The notes under the pieces were generated by a model that was not told the DNA's origin, searched no databases, and saw only the letters and a list, made by a program, of their open reading frames with translations. The translations under genes were made by a program, and so were the position numbers. A DNA stretch of 64,000 nucleotides from Cordia subcordata (taxonomy: Eukaryota; Streptophyta; Magnoliopsida; Boraginales; Cordiaceae): positions 6,944,001 to 7,008,000 of the forward strand of contig JAPTOF010000017.1 in the NCBI GenBank assembly GCA_028554755.1, written 5' to 3'. Shown here piece by piece: positions 61,770-64,000 of the stretch; the stretch's first letter is position 1; each line of letters opens with the position of its first letter.

Positions 61770-62259
61770 CAAATCCAATTATGATATACAAGTAGGCTCA
61801 TACATACACTTGTACATTACTGGCCAAATTGGTTGTTAGTCATATAGACTACTTAACTAACTCGATACACATTTGATTTTTTAAAAGGAAAAAATAGAAT
61901 TATTAAATATTTTTAGGGTACAAAGTTCAATTCACCCAAACAAGAGAAGTAAGCTATACAACGCAGGAATAGATTAGTTTATAATGATAATATTACAATC
62001 CAAATCTGACGATTATGAATTTATTTATAGGAAGCTTTTCCATCAGTTGAATTGTAAAAATTTATAGTTTTTGAACAAAAATTTATAGGTCAAGAATAAA
62101 AATTCAACCATTCCCCCAACTTGAATATCGTCCAATGCTATCTCTACTTGAGGTCAATTGACAGATCTCATTGACTTGATAATTTGTGTAAAAGTTGCTA
62201 ATTTGATTTACTAATATAGTTGTTAGTTTCACATCTTTGGGAGAAAATTCCATAATTAT
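61770..62259. other. AT-rich intergenic DNA
   Basis: Nothing recognised. Confidence 0.5.
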
Positions 62260-62760
62260 GAACATGTTTGACTTAATATAAGAGTTTTGAACATACAATA
62301 TAAGAAATTTGAACATGTAATATAAAAATTTTGAACATAGAGTATAAAATTTATGAAATTATAATTTTTATTTTGTGAACTTGATTTTACACTTTTGAAC
62401 TTGTAATATAAGAATTTTGAACATATAACATAAGAATATTCAACTTATAATATAAGAAATTTGAACATAGAGTATAAAATTTATGAGATTATAATTTTTG
62501 TTTCGTGAACTTGTTTTTAAAATTTTGAACTTGTAATATAAGAGTTTTGAACATATAATATAAGAATTTTGAACTTCTAATATAAGAATTTTGAACATGT
62601 CATATAAGAGTTTGCAATATAGAGTATAAAATTTATGAGATTATAATTTTTATTTTATGAACTTGCTTTAAACATTTGAATATGTAATATAAGAGTTTTG
62701 AATATGTTTGTAGCTTAATATAAGAGTTTTGAATATATAACAATAAAAATTTTGAACATA
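62260..62760. repeat. Tandem array of GAAC-containing units
   Basis: Units like ATAATATAAGAATTTTGAAC repeat about twenty times, within a higher-order unit of roughly 180 bp that includes AGAGTATAAAATTTATGA. It resembles the tandem cores at 18590-19080 and 35350-36400 in having a GAAC/GTTC core at ~20-25-bp spacing. Confidence 0.8.
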
Positions 62761-62763
62761 TGT

Positions 62764-62860
62764 ACCATTACCTACTGTGCGCACGTAATATTTATGCACA
62801 ATATAGTGCACAATGCTCATGCAAAGCACTGTGCATATGGTGCACAATGTAGGTAATGGT
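62764..62860. repeat. Palindromic element with perfect 12-bp terminal inverted repeats
   Basis: ACCATTACCTAC at 62764-62775 is the exact inverse of GTAGGTAATGGT at 62849-62860. In between are several GTGCAC/GCACTGTGC palindromes like those in the tails of the tandem-core repeats. Confidence 0.75.
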
Positions 62861-62869
62861 GATTAATCA

Positions 62870-64000
62870 CATGTTTAGCGTTTATAAGCTAATCCTTATT
62901 TTCTTCTTAGTTTAATATTGATTTAATATCTACTATCTATTTTCCACATGTATTACTATTTTTAATTTAAGAGATTCAACTACTAATTAAATAATCCTTA
63001 AAAAATATTCATTTGTAAATTTTAAAAAATTTGTAAATCAAATTAAATTTAACATCACTATTAAAGATAAACCAATCATACAAATACAAATTCTATTTGA
63101 TAGAAGGAAAACTAATTAGTGATATCCGATCACCAGATATCTAACGATACCCAATACTAATTGGTAAATCTCAGATAAATAGAGCCTTATGACCTAACTA
63201 TCGCATAAGTTAGAATATTAAACTCGTAACCAAAAATAAAATGAAACCCAGTTTTGAAGTGCATTCAACCCCATATCTTACCAAATTCAAATTTAAAAAT
63301 AAAAATCAAACCCGATTCATGAACGGTGAACGCATCCGACCCTGATCATATCGCTGCATCCCGAGAACATTGGGATGTCAATGGAGCGAGGTAGGGGCGG
63401 GGTTCACAAACTCTTACTCCTCACCTTTTATTTTTTCACCTGCCCCTATCCCGCCCTATACCTGTATGGGGGTTTCTCCCGACTATTATCCCCATCTTTA
63501 CCGATGTTTTTTACATCATGCCCTTACCTACAGGGCACTTATCAATAAAAGTTAAAGGAGCAATAGCATTGGGATAAAACCCTTACCTATTAAGCCCCTA
63601 CCTATCAAATAAAATCCATACCTATTAAGTCCATATCTATCAAGTGAAATTCCTACTTGTTAATTAGATAAAACAAATATAACGTAACATAAATCATGTA
63701 TAAAATCTTACCACATCAAAATATCAATCATGACTAAATTTGTGGTTTGTATTAAAAAGTTAAGGATTTCAAGCACTGTGAGATAGTAACAGTGTTACAT
63801 AAATGCAAAATAGATTTTTTTTCGAGCTTATAAATTGATATGTTATTTATTATTAATTGTACTTTTATTATTTTTTATCTTTTATTTTAAAATATTGATT
63901 ACCAATCAATTAATGCTTAAAAACAACACCTATTTATATAAATTTTGAAGAATTTAATATTAAATATTTAAATTTGTAATTTTTCTTAAAAATATGCAAA
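62870..64000. other. AT-rich intergenic DNA
   Basis: Contains a short GC-richer patch (about 63360-63560) with no recognised motif; no gene supported. Confidence 0.5.

Overview
The window is nuclear DNA of a flowering plant, most likely a eudicot. Genes have GT-AG introns, intergenic DNA is very AT-rich, and it is packed with LTR retrotransposons, Helitrons, MITEs and microsatellites. Protein families are plant-specific or plastid-related (CLE peptide, FT, CruP, a plastid-type cupin, a PP2A B' subunit). No species can be named from the sequence alone.

Layout: 1-4.8 kb holds an RNase H-like pseudogene fragment (minus strand) and a small CLE peptide gene (2762-2986, +). 4.78-7.46 kb is a three-level nest: a long-arm foldback element with a perfect 9-bp target duplication (MULE-like) holds a second inverted-repeat element, which holds a 1.0-kb LTR element with a gag remnant. 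9.38-15.06 kb is a Helitron split by a complete but inactivated Ty1/copia element (minus strand; matched 204-bp LTRs, TSD AGAAC). 17.2-19.5 kb and 34.9-36.8 kb are two copies of an unclassified repeat with a tandem GTTCAAAA-type core. The first copy was split by a second Helitron, and the second preserves the empty site. 20.9-22.1 kb is a tandem TRIM-like array. 23.19-24.10 kb carries the first three exons of an FT (florigen) gene whose fourth exon is not visible; MITEs lie just downstream. 26-43.3 kb contains four diverged copies of one small-gene locus (two with open ORFs, one interrupted, one with no ORF), mixed with MITEs and foldbacks.

The right part is gene-rich. CruP (43715-50992, minus) was rebuilt as 18 in-phase exons for 609 residues. 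A plastid-type cupin (52954-53388, +) starts about 80 bp downstream of a perfect solo LTR. A PP2A B'/B56 regulatory subunit (55188-58316, minus) has two coding exons and 550 residues. 58.7-64 kb is AT-rich and gene-poor, with a 264-bp TRIM and another GAAC-core tandem repeat.

The genes do not form an operon or one pathway. CruP and the cupin are divergent neighbours that both look plastid-targeted; CLE and FT are signalling proteins of plant development; the PP2A subunit is a general signalling regulator. The most unusual material is the repeat architecture (nested insertions with paralogous empty sites, ultra-short TRIM, GTTCA-core family), the truncated FT gene and the small membrane/Gly-Cys ORF cluster.
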